Shown here piece by piece: positions 31,684-42,382 of a DNA stretch of 64,000 bases. The DNA is taken from NCBI RefSeq assembly GCF_041381155.1, contig NC_091135.1, forward strand, positions 63,199,567-63,263,566, read 5' to 3'. The position numbers and the translations under genes were made by a program. Numbering within the stretch: position 1 is the stretch's first letter; the number at the start of each line of letters is the position of its first letter. This DNA is from Argopecten irradians (taxonomy: Eukaryota > Mollusca > Bivalvia > Pectinida > Pectinidae). The notes below the pieces were generated by a model. That model searched no databases. It had not been told where the DNA came from and saw only the letters and a program-made list of their open reading frames with translations.

Positions 31684-33320
31684 AGGGTCATCTAACCGAA
31701 GGTCAGGATGACCTATTGTCATCGTGTTTTGTCCGTCGTCGTCCGCCGTGCGTCGTGCGTAAGACTATTTATACAAAAGCCTACTCCTCCTTCATCCTTT
31801 GATGGATTTCATCCATATTTGGTGTGTAACATCATTCGGGAAGGACAATTATATTTTATATAAATGAGCCTGGTCCGACCCCTAGGGGCTGAGGGGTGGG
31901 GCCCCAAATTGGGAAATTTTCTTAATTTTAGCTTTAAAATTCTACTCCTCCTTCATCCTTGGATGAATTTCATCCATATTTGGTGTGAAACATCATTGGG
32001 GAAGGACAATCATATTTTATATAAATGAGCCTGGTCTGACCCATAGGGGCTGAGGGTGGGGCCCCAAATGGGGAAATTTTCTTAAATTTAGCTTTAAAAT
32101 CCTACTCCTCCTTTATCCTATGATGAATTTATCCATATCTGATGTGAAACATCATTGGGGAAGGACAATCATATTTTATATAAATGAGTCTGGTCCGACC
32201 CCTAGGGGCTGAGGGGTGGGCCCCAAAAGGGCAAATTTTCTTAATTTTAGCTGTCCCACTTCCTGTTTTCAGGTTTTGGTCTCCGATCTCAATGAAAATT
32301 TGTCTATAGGGGTTTTAAATGATGCCGAACAACATTCAAACATTTTCGTAAAGATTTTGGTATTCCAAGATGGCCGCTGGCCCACTTCCTGTTTTAAGGT
32401 TTCAGTCTCTGATCTCGATGAAAATTGGTCTATAGGGGTTATAATTAATGCCGAACAACATACAAACATTTTCGTAAATATTTTGGTATTTCAAGATGGC
32501 CGCTGGCCCACTTCCTGTGTTGGGATTCAATCTCCGATATCTCAATGAAAATTGGTCTATATGGGTTTTAATTGATTCAGAAGGGGGAACTTTAGGTGAA
32601 GACAATCATATTTTATAAAGGACCGAGCTAAAACCCATGGGGATAGTACGGCGGAGGTCCAAAATGGGAGCTTTGCTGAAATTTGGCTTTAAAATCTGAC
32701 TCCTTATATTAATCATGGAATGGGTTACAACCATATATGGATGAAGGGCTACCAAGTTTGTTCAACAAATGACATTTACCTATTTCAGAAACTTACACAT
32801 TCAACTAAGGAGTTCCTTGTATTGTTTATATTAATTGTTAACCACAATTTTATACTGTGAATTTGTTGTTTTGTGCCATGAGTCAGATGACCGTTAAAGG
32901 CCCATTACCTTTCCGGAGCAAAATATAAAGGTTTCTTAAAAAAAATAATAACATCAGAAAATGCATACCGATGACCTAAAATAAGGTTACGACACCAAAC
33001 ATGTGCAAGATTTCCTGCGTAATATATGAAAACAGCGGAGAGTCAATTCGTTGTTTTGCCGTCTGGTGCAATGATAGTCAACTACTGCGTGGTATTTAGG
33101 AAGACGGTGGGAAACATAATACGACCCGCGTTATGAAAATAAACATTTTATTTATTTTAATCAAATCGTTCAGAAGGTGATTATAAAGTAGTATTAACGG
33201 TAAGCAAATAAATTTTAAGACTCTACAAAATTATCGATCTTGTTTTACATTCCCATTTTAAAAATTAAAAGCCGTTTCGGAAAGGTAGTGGGCCTTTAAG
33301 GCCCATGGGCCTCTTGTTTT
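31684..33320 (+). mobile_element. Long copy of the GGTCATCTGAC-ended element with internal tandem repeats
   Basis: It starts AGGGTCATCTAACC and ends GTCAGATGACCGTTAA ... GGCCCATGGGCCTCTTG, the same ends as the short copy in AHCY intron 3. The interior holds three tandem copies of a unit of about 140 bp (CTACTCCTCCTTCATCC ... AGGGGCTGAGGGGTGGG, 31780-32250). These are followed by about 2.5 copies of a second unit of about 124 bp (CCCACTTCCTGTTTT ... GTAAAGATTTTGG, 32256-32530). No protein of its own. A MITE is inserted near the right end at 32898-33295. Likely a non-autonomous DNA element; superfamily unknown. Confidence 0.58.
32898..33295. mobile_element. 398-bp TTAA-flanked MITE, copy 2, nested in another repeat
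   Basis: The ends and interior are those of the copy at 30955-31351. It is bordered by TTAA at 32894-32897 and 33296-33299. It splits the host repeat's word CCGTTAAGGCCCATGGGC, which is intact in the short host copy at 20284-20556. This gives a natural filled and empty pair and shows that the duplication is exactly TTAA. Non-coding. Confidence 0.82.
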
Positions 33321-33509
33321 ATTGAGTACGATTATGATAGCTAGTCAGTAGATTGCCAATCGTGCAACCATCGAACCTTACTAAAACCAACAAAACTTGG
33401 TGTAGGCATCAAAAGACTACTAAATTTGACATTGTTCAGTACCTAATCTTGCACAATATAAAACAATTTGTTTTATTATATCGGTATTAACAAATTTTGT
33501 AATAGTGTA

Positions 33510-33800
33510 ATTTGTATATATTTGCTATATCACTGAAGTATGCCACCGAAGACACCAAACACGCACCCGGTCACATTATATTGCCAATGGACAAACTAGT
33601 CGTCCATATGCAGAAACTACTTTTTTTGTATACCATTGACCAGTGCGTCTCGGCTAGGGGACAGAACTCTTGAGCGAACGCTGAAATCAAGGCTAAGAGT
33701 ACTAGTGGGTCGATGCCCAGGGAAATGAAATATCGTCCCAAATTTAGTTGCCTTTTATCATCAAATGGAGCCAGCAAATACAATGAAGACGTTTTTAGCT
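33510..33800 (+). repeat. Diverged dispersed repeat (relative at 52540-52960)
   Basis: The order of words TATATCACTGAAGTATGCC, ACATTATATTGCCAATGG, GGCTAGGGGACAGAACT, GCCCAGGGAAATGAA and TAGTTGCCTTTTATCATCAA is matched by similar words in the same order at 52660-52940. From memory this resembles a repeat common in bivalve genomes. A 70-codon minus-strand frame across it is not convincing as a gene. Confidence 0.4.
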
Positions 33801-33874
33801 ATACAGCGTTCAAAAGTCTCACAAGTTTCTTTATTCAAACCAAGATCAAATGGTACGTATCAGGATGCGATTAA

Positions 33875-34879
33875 GGATGTATTCTTCTGTGGTTTCAGTC
33901 CCGTTAAAGTCTCGTTTCGACATAGATCAAAAACGTTATGAGATTTTCAAACACGATTTATCAATATCTCTAGCATGTGGTCTGTAGCAAATTTTGTCAA
34001 AAAATTACATTTCTGTTTTTAGTAGATTTTTTTACACAGCGATTTTAAGAAATCGCCCATTTGGCGGCCATTTTGAAATTGTGTCGTTTTTGGCTTTGAG
34101 TAGAGCCACCGTTTTCCCATTTTTTTCTTAAATTGTTTTTACTTAAATCATCACCGCGTCAGCATTTTCAGCTGTATCGAGTTAATTTTTGATGTAAATC
34201 TTCACTTGGTTCATGGTAATTAAAATATTGAACATTAATGTGTGGAATGAAACACTTTTGTCACTTTATTTCTACATTTAATGGTAATTTGAGCACTTTT
34301 ATTTTTTAGTCAAAAAATATTGAAAAATAACAAATATTTAAATGGGGCAAAAAAGTAAGCACACGGACCCCCCATTTTTCTGCCTGATTAAGAAAGAACA
34401 ACCCTTTCCCTATTGATATGCAAACTATTGACAAAAGTTTAATACCAAAACTTTTTCTATAAATGGTTAAATTTGACAAAAATGGCTGAAAATGGTGCAT
34501 TTTGGAGCTCAAAATCAAGGGGTAGGGGTAGCATATGTTGTTATTTTGAGAAAAAATATGACTCTTATTAATCATAACTGGTATATTTTTAATGAAGAAT
34601 ACTTGAAAATAAATTCTACAAACATTCATACATATCGAACACCTCATTAGGGAATTGTGGCTTTAAATTCTAGTGTATGTGGTCAAAACGGCTGAATTCC
34701 AATAAAATCCACTATTTTGTCATTTTGGTATCTTTGAGTGACAATAGCTCAAAAACGAGCACACGGACATATGTTTTTTCTTCCATTTTCTTTCATGGTA
34801 TGAACTCCTATTTCCAAAAATCTATATCAGAAAAAAAGTTTAATACAAGAAAATTTTGACTTCTCAGAGGAGTACATCC
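33875..34879. mobile_element. 1.0-kb TTAA-flanked non-autonomous element
   Basis: The left end GGATGTATTCTTCTGTGG and the right end, reverse-complemented, GGATGTACTCCTCTGAG form diverged inverted repeats. TTAA lies outside both (33871-33874 and 34880-34883). The interior is AT-rich, with words such as GAGCACACGGACATATG and a relative GCACACGGACCCCCC, and no transposase-like frame. This is a second TTAA-type element whose ends are unrelated to the 398-bp MITE. Confidence 0.6.
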
Positions 34880-34883
34880 TTAA

Positions 34884-36125
34884 CTACACCAAATATCGGA
34901 ATTACTGCTGATTGTTATTGGTGTTTTCCACGTAATCTGATGGTGGTAATGGTCTGGCGTATTTCTGTTTGTACTTCTTTTCCAGTACACGAACAGTCGA
35001 GTTCCTCTACACCGGATATACGAAAAAAATGTTTAAGTATTGCAGTTAAGATAATATTGTATACAACTTAATGTAGAACGAATATACATACCCGGCCTAC
35101 TATACCTTTCGGCGAGGTACGAAATGGTGCCTATGTGTCCTAGTGGAGCGCTGCGTCAGAAAATCACTCGGGCACAGTTTTCTATACTTTTTTGTAGGTT
35201 TCCAATAATTTCTTAATATCTACCGTACCGCTCACAAGACGCCGTATAATTTTCCTTTGAAAAGACCTTCAAATTTATATGTGAAAAAATAAATTTTTGT
35301 GAATTTTATACTGTTTACGATTCAGTCTTATTTCCTAGTAGGTAAGTGTATAAAACAAGTACGATAAAATCCATACCGCATACGCTTTAATTATGGTTTG
35401 TATAATCGTTACTTTGCTCCATTATCTGTAATAGAAACCAATTGTAGCTCTAAAGACGACACAATTATCTGTCTAAAAGTCTTTTGAGCTATATTATTGC
35501 AGCTAAAAATAATGTAGCAGGTACTCCCACAATTTAGTTTTATACAGGAGTTGACTTAACAAAAAAATTATCTTGGAATCAAACTGTTATACTTATGAGC
35601 CTATATCAATCATGTTTTATACAGGATTTTGCTAACTTAGATATATGTATGTATCGTACATGTAAATTGCTTCTGTGTGCAGAATAATTTCTCAAATACA
35701 TATTAATGTAAAAAGATAGTAGACACCGGAACTCCTTATAATAATAGAGCAATGTTAAGACTGTTTGTTAATTAGAAATCTATTGAAAGCTTCACATCGT
35801 GATGAAATAATGTGACAAACATGTATAACCCCTTTAAAACTTTAGTAGCAATAAAGACGTTACTGAAGTTCTATGTGTATCCAGATTAAAACATGTCAAA
35901 GAGGTCACTTTACAATGACTGATTAATAAGTGTGAATATGTGAAATGAGATTTTAGACCAATATGTACTCTCTTTCTGATATTAAATATATCACATGGTG
36001 TTGTATAACTTATTGATTACTTTTCCCGATTTCTGTGTGTACAACTTTAGGACTCGATAAAAACATCTAACACAACAGGTCTATCATTTTGAACAAATCG
36101 CGTACATAGCACACCGTACATGTTC
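34884..36125. other. Intergenic stretch, nothing recognised
   Basis: AT-rich sequence with only short frames of fewer than about 75 codons in any direction, none resembling a known protein. No tandem repeat or element ends noticed. Confidence 0.5.
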
Positions 36126-36260
36126 GAGATATAATTTCGAAATCACCCGTACAGTGTTTTCGTAACAACCGTACACTTTCTGTGTTCGACCGCATGTAGT
36201 TTCCGTCCGTAAATACCATTTTACATGACATAAGACAGTCAGAAAACTCGAAACTTGCCA
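36126..36260. repeat. Left copy of 135-bp direct repeat flanking a LINE
   Basis: The segment from GAGATATAATTTCGAAATC to CTCGAAACTTGCCA recurs at 37266-37401 with two differences. The copies directly border the LINE fragment, so they are best read as a very long target-site duplication. Confidence 0.8.
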
Positions 36261-37265
36261 ATAAATTTATAATATTATGGTTATGAATGGTGATCTTATT
36301 TCACTTGGTAGAAGAAAATGGGAATATCTATTTGATGAAATTGAATTAAATTGGGAAAAAATATTTAACAATCCTTTCAAGGTTACTAACAACACAAAGC
36401 TACAATGGTTCCAGTACAGTGTAGTTCAAAATATTTTGACAACAAACTCATTTTTATATAAAGTATGATTAGTTAATAATCCAATATGTAATCTTTGTAA
36501 TCTTGAAAGTGAGAATATTGTTCACATCTTATGGGGATGCAGGGAAACTCAGAGATTTTTACAAACTATAGAGACACTTTTATATGCTTTGTATATCCCA
36601 TTTCAATATAATAAGCAAAGTTTTCTTTTTCGTATGTGTCTGAACGATAGACCTTCTCCAATAAATAGTCTAGACAATGAAATTTTAATCATAATAAAAT
36701 TATATATATATAAAACAAGATGTCTACATAAAGCTTTAAATCCACATGCACTTATTAATTTAATCTATGAGCATTATACTTCTCAAATGCACATTGTTTG
36801 CAGCAATGGTGAACATGCACAGCAGCAATGTAAAAATGAATGGAGGAAATGGGAAAAACTCATGAAATTATAAGATTATATATGGATTTCCTTTATATTT
36901 TTGTATGAATATAAACTTATTATTACATATTATTACATAATAGAATGTTTATATCATACACACAGGCACACTTCATTTTATTTTATGTATTTTTAAAATT
37001 CTTAACACGTATATCTTATCAATTACAAGAAAAATTCATATTCACCGAACATAATTACTACATTAATGGAAAAATATCAAAACTTTTTTTATATTTTTTT
37101 TTTCATTTCTAGCCCAGTCTTTCTCTTTTATCTTTGTTCTCTTCCTTTCTCTCTCAATCTATTGTTTACTACTTTATTTCTCTCTTTCCTTTTCTTGTTT
37201 CTTCTAGTGTGTATGTATTTTCTTGTATGTGAAAAAAACCAGAATATATGTATGTGTGATTACAT
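36261..37265 (+). mobile_element. 5'-truncated LINE, 3' end with zinc-knuckle region
   Basis: From about 36280 to 36872 the plus strand encodes the C-terminal region of a non-LTR retrotransposon protein. It begins SLGRRKWEYLFDEIELNWEK and includes a C-x2-C-x7-H-x4-C zinc motif (CNLCNLESENIVHILWGC, about 36490-36543). It ends NEWRKWEKLMKL with a stop at 36871-36873. One in-frame TGA (36468-36470) interrupts it, so it is not functional. About 390 bp of 3' untranslated sequence follows, with a pyrimidine-rich patch. It lies between 135-bp direct repeats. Whether it is the same family as the LINE at 1-508 cannot be told, because the parts do not overlap. Confidence 0.8.
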
Positions 37266-37401
37266 GAGATATAATTTCGAAATCACCCGTACAGTGTTTT
37301 CATAACAACCCGTACACTTTCTGTGTTCGACCGCATGTAGTTTCCGTCCGTAAATACCATTTTACATGACATAAGACAGTCAGAAAACTCGAAACTTGCC
37401 A
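37266..37401. repeat. Right copy of 135-bp direct repeat flanking a LINE
   Basis: It matches 36126-36260 except for one substitution and one extra C. Beyond GAAACTTGCCA the two flanks diverge, which sets the limits of the duplication. Confidence 0.8.
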
Positions 37402-39068
37402 GTAATGGTTTCAAACTTTCGTTTTGCAATATGATATTTGCGGTATTGCAGATAATGGAACGACAAATGGAAAATAACTGATCATTTTGCTTCGACATCG
37501 GAAGAATCGAGGGCGATTATTGATATTCTTGATAGATTTGCGACAAATCAAACATAGGAAGACAATCTTAGAATGATATGGATATTCTATCTCCTAGCAA
37601 AGCATATGTACAGTTGTAAGATGTCAACATCCGTCGCAACATCCGGTACCGTACAAAAGAGTTCGCACACTGTGAAATACAAAACCAGAAGAAAAAAAAT
37701 GGTTTACTAAACGCCAGTCAGATATATACAGTACGACGTTTCTGTGAAAGGTGATCAAACCAATAAGACATGAAAGTGATAATTGTCGACGGATTTAGAG
37801 TTTAAACTTATATATTTGAATGCTTCCGTCGTTCACGTGTATTTACTTTCCTAATTAACAGTCATGCTCTTTGCACAAAAGTCGTGTTATCCTAATGAAG
37901 TCGCGCACTAATGATAAAAGCAGGCGGTGTTGAGGAAAAATTACCCATAACTTGGGTATGACCTAGTGGTACTGAACTAGGTGGATATTAAAGACACCAC
38001 CACCAACAGAGCATAAATGATATTAATCACTTGAACAATAATTGGTGTTTAATCGTGTATATATATGTCTAATTAACACAACAAATAATATAAAATAATT
38101 TATTTTGCCCTTAGCGCATGCGCAATCAGTACTTAATTCCATATAGGATATTGTGCCACGGATTTTTTTCGGGATGCAATTAATTATTTTTTGTAACTTT
38201 AACTTGAAGTAAAATTAGAAGCTCAAACTTTTCAATGGTGGTAATGGTGTAAAGTAAGTAACTTTTGTAACTGAAGAAAATTAATAAATCGTCTGCTCGT
38301 GCTTTTGATAGTGAAAAAATATCATTTGTCAGCGGTGGAGCATCTTTAAAAAATGCACCTGCTGGAGATAAACCTTTGGTATATCAGCTTCTTGGATTAC
38401 AATTCATATTAACCATTCTCATATGCAAAGCCCTCCTAATGTTATATCCACCCCTGGCAAAACTCAAGGGTCTGTGCGACAGTAGATGAGACAGGTATAG
38501 TTTGGTTCTTTGATGTACACCAAAAGAATCGAAAAACAGTACAATGTCTGGCTTTGAAATTGGGCATTGCTCTCTGTAATCTTAACAGGATCGAGGACGT
38601 TAATCTGACTGTTTTGATCAGCTTCTTTAGTATACGAAACTTAACTGATACCTTGAGGAGTCTCATTTATAGGGGGGGGGATAAATGATACAGAACGTAC
38701 CTGAAATTTGATAATTTTATGCATCCCTAAAACGAATACCGTTAACAATCAGATTGGTATTCTGTTCCTGAAAGGTTAGCTATTTAAGCCTCCTTACTTA
38801 GTTCCAGGATGAAGGGAAATGATTGTCCGAATGAAAATCGGAAAGACTTCATATGTAAGTAGTTATGTACTCTATCTTGATGTGCTGATTTGTTCTTATA
38901 CAATGAAAAATATATTTTCCAAATGACCTAATTATACGTTTTAAATTATTTACAGGTTTCGTGCCAGGTCCCTGTGGTTTTATTCGCATTCGTTTGCTGT
39001 AATATCTTGGAACATATTAACCGAGAAATTTCACCACTGGGACAGCAGCGCGTGGATGACAGAAACAA
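37402..39068. other. Intergenic stretch with one diverged dispersed repeat
   Basis: There are no convincing genes. At about 38430-38600 there is an inverted, diverged copy of the repeat seen in AHCY intron 1 (words ATATCCACCCCTGG and, on the minus strand, AGATTACAGAG and GTGTACATCAAAG). At 38809-38854 and 38956 onward an ATG-led piece with a good donor (GTAAGTAG) and acceptor (TTTACAG) could encode a 30-residue peptide. This is weak evidence and is listed only as a possibility. Confidence 0.4.
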
Positions 39069-40945
39069 GGTCGGTTGTCAATCACGACTGGACCATTTCA
39101 CACAAGGTCGGTTGTCATTCACGACTGCACCATTTCACACAAGGTCGGTTGTCAATCACGACTGGATCATTTCACACTAGGTCGGTTATCAATCACGGAT
39201 GGACCATTTCACACTAGGTCGGTTGTCAATCACGGATGGACCATTTCACACTAGGTCGGTTGTCATTCACGACTGGACCATTTCACACAAGGTCGGTTGT
39301 CAATCACGACTGGACCATTTTACACAAGGTCGGTTGTCAATCACGACTGGACCATTTCACACGGTTTCGGCTGTCAATCACGACTGGACCATTTCACACA
39401 AGGTCGGTTATCAATCACGGATGGACCATTTCACACAGGTTCGATTGTCAATCACGACTGGACCATTTCACACTAGGTCGGTTATCAATCACGGATGGAC
39501 CATTTCACACTAGGTCGGTTGTCAATCACGACTGGACCATTTCACACAAGGTCGGTAGTCAATCACTACTGGACCCATTACACACAAGGTCGGTTGTCAA
39601 TCACGACTGGACCATTTCACACAAGGTCGGTTGTCAATCACGACTGGACCCATTTCACACGAAGGTCGGTTGTCATTCACGACTGGACCATTTCACACTA
39701 GGTCGGTTGTCAATCACGACTGGACAATTTCACACAAGGTCGGTTGTCAATCACGACTGCACCATTTCACACAAGGTCGGTTGTAAATCACAACTGGATC
39801 ATTTCACACAAGGTCGGTAGTCAATCACGACTGGACCATTTCACACAAGGTCGGTTGTAAATCACAACTGGATCATTTCACACAGGTACGGTTGTCAATC
39901 ATGACTGGACCATTTCACACAGGTACGGTTGTCAATCATGACTGGACCATTTCACACAGGTACGGTTGTCAATCATGACTGGACCATTTCACACAGGTTC
40001 GGTTGTCAATCATGACTGAACCATTTCACACAAGATCGGTTGTAAATCACGACTGGACCATTTCACACAGGTTCGGTTGTCAATCACGACTGGACCATTT
40101 CACACTAGGTCGGTTGTCAATCACGACTGGACCCATTTCACACAAGGTCGGTTGTCATTCACGACTGGACCATTTCACACTAGGTCGGTTGTCAATCACG
40201 ACTGGACAATTTCACACAAGGTCGGTTGTCAATCACGACTGCACCATTTCACACATGGTCGGTAGTCAATCACGACTGCACCATTTCACACAGGTACGGT
40301 TGTCAATCATGACTGGATCATTTCACACAGGTTCGGTTGTCAATCATGACTGAACCATTTCACACAAGATCGGTTGTAAATCACAACTGGATCATTTCAC
40401 ACTAGGTGGTTGTCATTCACGACTGGACCATTTCGGTTGTCAATCACAACTGGACCATTTCACACTAGGTCGGTTGTCATTCACGACTGGACCATTTCAC
40501 ACTAGGTCGGTTGTCATTCACGACTGGACCATTTCACACAAGGTCGGTTGTCAATCACGGATGGACCATTTCACACAGGTTCGGTTGTCAATCACGACTG
40601 GACCATTTCACACTAGGTCGGTTATCAATCACGGATGGACCATTTCACACTAGGTCGGTTGTCAATCACGACTGGACCATTTCACACAATGTCGGTAGTC
40701 AATCACGACTGGAGCATTTCACACAGGATCGGTTGTCAATCACGACTGAACCATTTCACACAAGGTCGGTTATCAATCACGGATGGACCATTTCACACAA
40801 GGTCGGTTGTCAATCACGACTGGACCATTTCACACTAGGTCGGTTGTCAATCACGACTGGACTATTTCACATAGGTACGGTTGTCAATCACGACTGTACC
40901 ATTTCACATATGTCAGGTACGTTAGGCAATCACGACAATCAGAAT
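39069..40945. repeat. 37-bp satellite array, about 50 copies
   Basis: The unit starts GGTCGGTTGTCAATCACGAC and ends TGGACCATTTCACACAA. Variants alter the junction (CACACAAGGTCGG, CACACTAGGTCGG, CACACAGGTTCGG, CACACAGGTACGG) and one site (GACTGG/GGATGG), with patches of neighbouring units sharing variants. Because 37 is not a multiple of three, an open frame cycles through all three frames every 111 bp and yields spurious proteins containing DHFTLGRLSI. The array decays gradually at its right end. Confidence 0.96.
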
Positions 40946-41275
40946 GTCTTACTGAGTATCCCCCAAGTTGACCATACAACCGGGACATGTATTCTTTGAG
41001 GTGTGAAGTACCATAACATGGAAGGTGAACTTAGGAGTCAGGATGTGGTCTGACCTACACCAATGGGTAAGGGTCAACACACATAGCCTTCATTTGGGGC
41101 CCACAAAATATTGAGGTATGTACAGATCTTCGCACAAATTTCGCGTTTAAGCACCAACAAAACTTGAGGTACAAATCAAAGAACAAATGACCCGATAAAC
41201 ACAACAAAAACTGCATTTGAACCCAATATGAATCGGGGTTCAAACACCCAAATAAATCGGATGTGTCCCACACTC

Positions 41276-41800
41276 GTCTTGGGGTGTAGACCCTCGTTAA
41301 TACTGTGAGGTATGGACCCCACAACGGTCCTGGGGTGTAGACCCTCGTTAACACTGATATATGGACCCCGCAATGGTCCTGGGGTGTGGACCCTCGTTAA
41401 TACTGTGAGGTATGGACCCCACAATGGTCCTGGGGTGTGGACCCTCGTTAATACTGTGAGGTATGGACCCCACAATGGTCCTGGGGTGTGGACCCTCGTT
41501 AATACTGTGAGATATGGACCCCACAATGGTCCTCGGGTGTAGACCCTCGTTAACACTGTGAGGTATGGGCCCCACAATGGTCCTGGGGTGTAGACCCTCG
41601 TTAACACTGTGAGGTATGGACCCCAAAATGGTCCTGGGGTGTAGACCCTCGTTAACACTGATATATGAACCCTACAATGGTCCTGGGCTGTGGACCCTCG
41701 TTATCACTGAGTTATGAACCCCACAATGGTCCTGTGGTGTGGACCCTTGTTAACACTGAGTTATGAACCCCACAATGGTCCTGGGGTGTGGACCCCCACA
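41276..41800. repeat. 51-bp tandem repeat, about 10 copies
   Basis: The unit starts GGTCCTGGGGTGTAGACCCT and continues CGTTAACACTGTGAGGTATG then GACCCCACAAT. Copies on the right lose part of the GTGAGGTATG segment (shorter units with ACTGAGTTATGAACC). The length is 17 codons, so both strands carry long open frames (minus strand repeating LTRVYTPGPLWGPYLTV), which I do not regard as a gene. The repeat lies 0.6 kb upstream of the plus-strand B-box gene. Confidence 0.92.
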
Positions 41801-42382
41801 TAACCTGTCAGAGGGCGATCAGGTTTTCTTCATTCACCACTCACCAAAACACAGAGCCACGCTCCGTGTTCAATCACCGTGCACCCAAATGTATATGTAC
41901 TACAGCCATGCTTTTACCATTCAACCTTATCAAAATGGACGCTACTGAAGCGTGCCTTTAAAAAGCACAATTAGTCAATATTTTTGGCACATATTAGAAA
42001 TAAAAAAAATATTTTAATGTAATTATAGACACACTCGCTGACTTAAATCGCTCATTTGTAATGTACTGTTTTTTATACTAGTACCGTAAAACCCGTAAAA
42101 TGCATATCGGATTTCGGCCAAACCAAACCTATAGGGGTATTCAATATATATATTTGATTGACAGGTTTAATATTACATTCTGTACACATGATTATTATAT
42201 TTCAAATGATATCGGGTGTGCGCAAAGAACGATTTAGCCCTCGTTACTGTTGCTATCATGATAGCGGACGTAGATTTTTAATAGTTGATTGTTAGTGCGG
42301 GTCGTAAGACAAAGCAAGTGTGGCCAGGGAATATTGGTGTTATGTGGATACTTTCCTAAGATTTCGTGAGAGTTGCGAGGCT
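41801..42382 (+). other. 5' flank of the first B-box gene
   Basis: Unique AT-rich sequence. An in-frame stop at 42305-42307 precedes the coding frame and no other ATG lies between it and 42383, which supports 42383 as the start. No clear TATA box was identified. Confidence 0.4.

Noticed and set aside
36067-37498. Two minus-strand frames sharing a segment containing FSDCLMSCKMVFTDGNYM
   Set aside because: The shared part is simply the 135-bp direct repeat flanking the LINE. No known protein matches, and the frames are short.
39199-40999. Proteins with DHFTLGRLSI repeats in three overlapping frames
   Set aside because: A 37-bp tandem repeat without stops necessarily opens all three frames in rotation. 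There is no independent coding evidence.
41055-41658. Minus-strand repeat protein LTRVYTPGPLWGPYLTV
   Set aside because: 51-bp tandem repeat artefact with both strands open and unit deletions at the right end.
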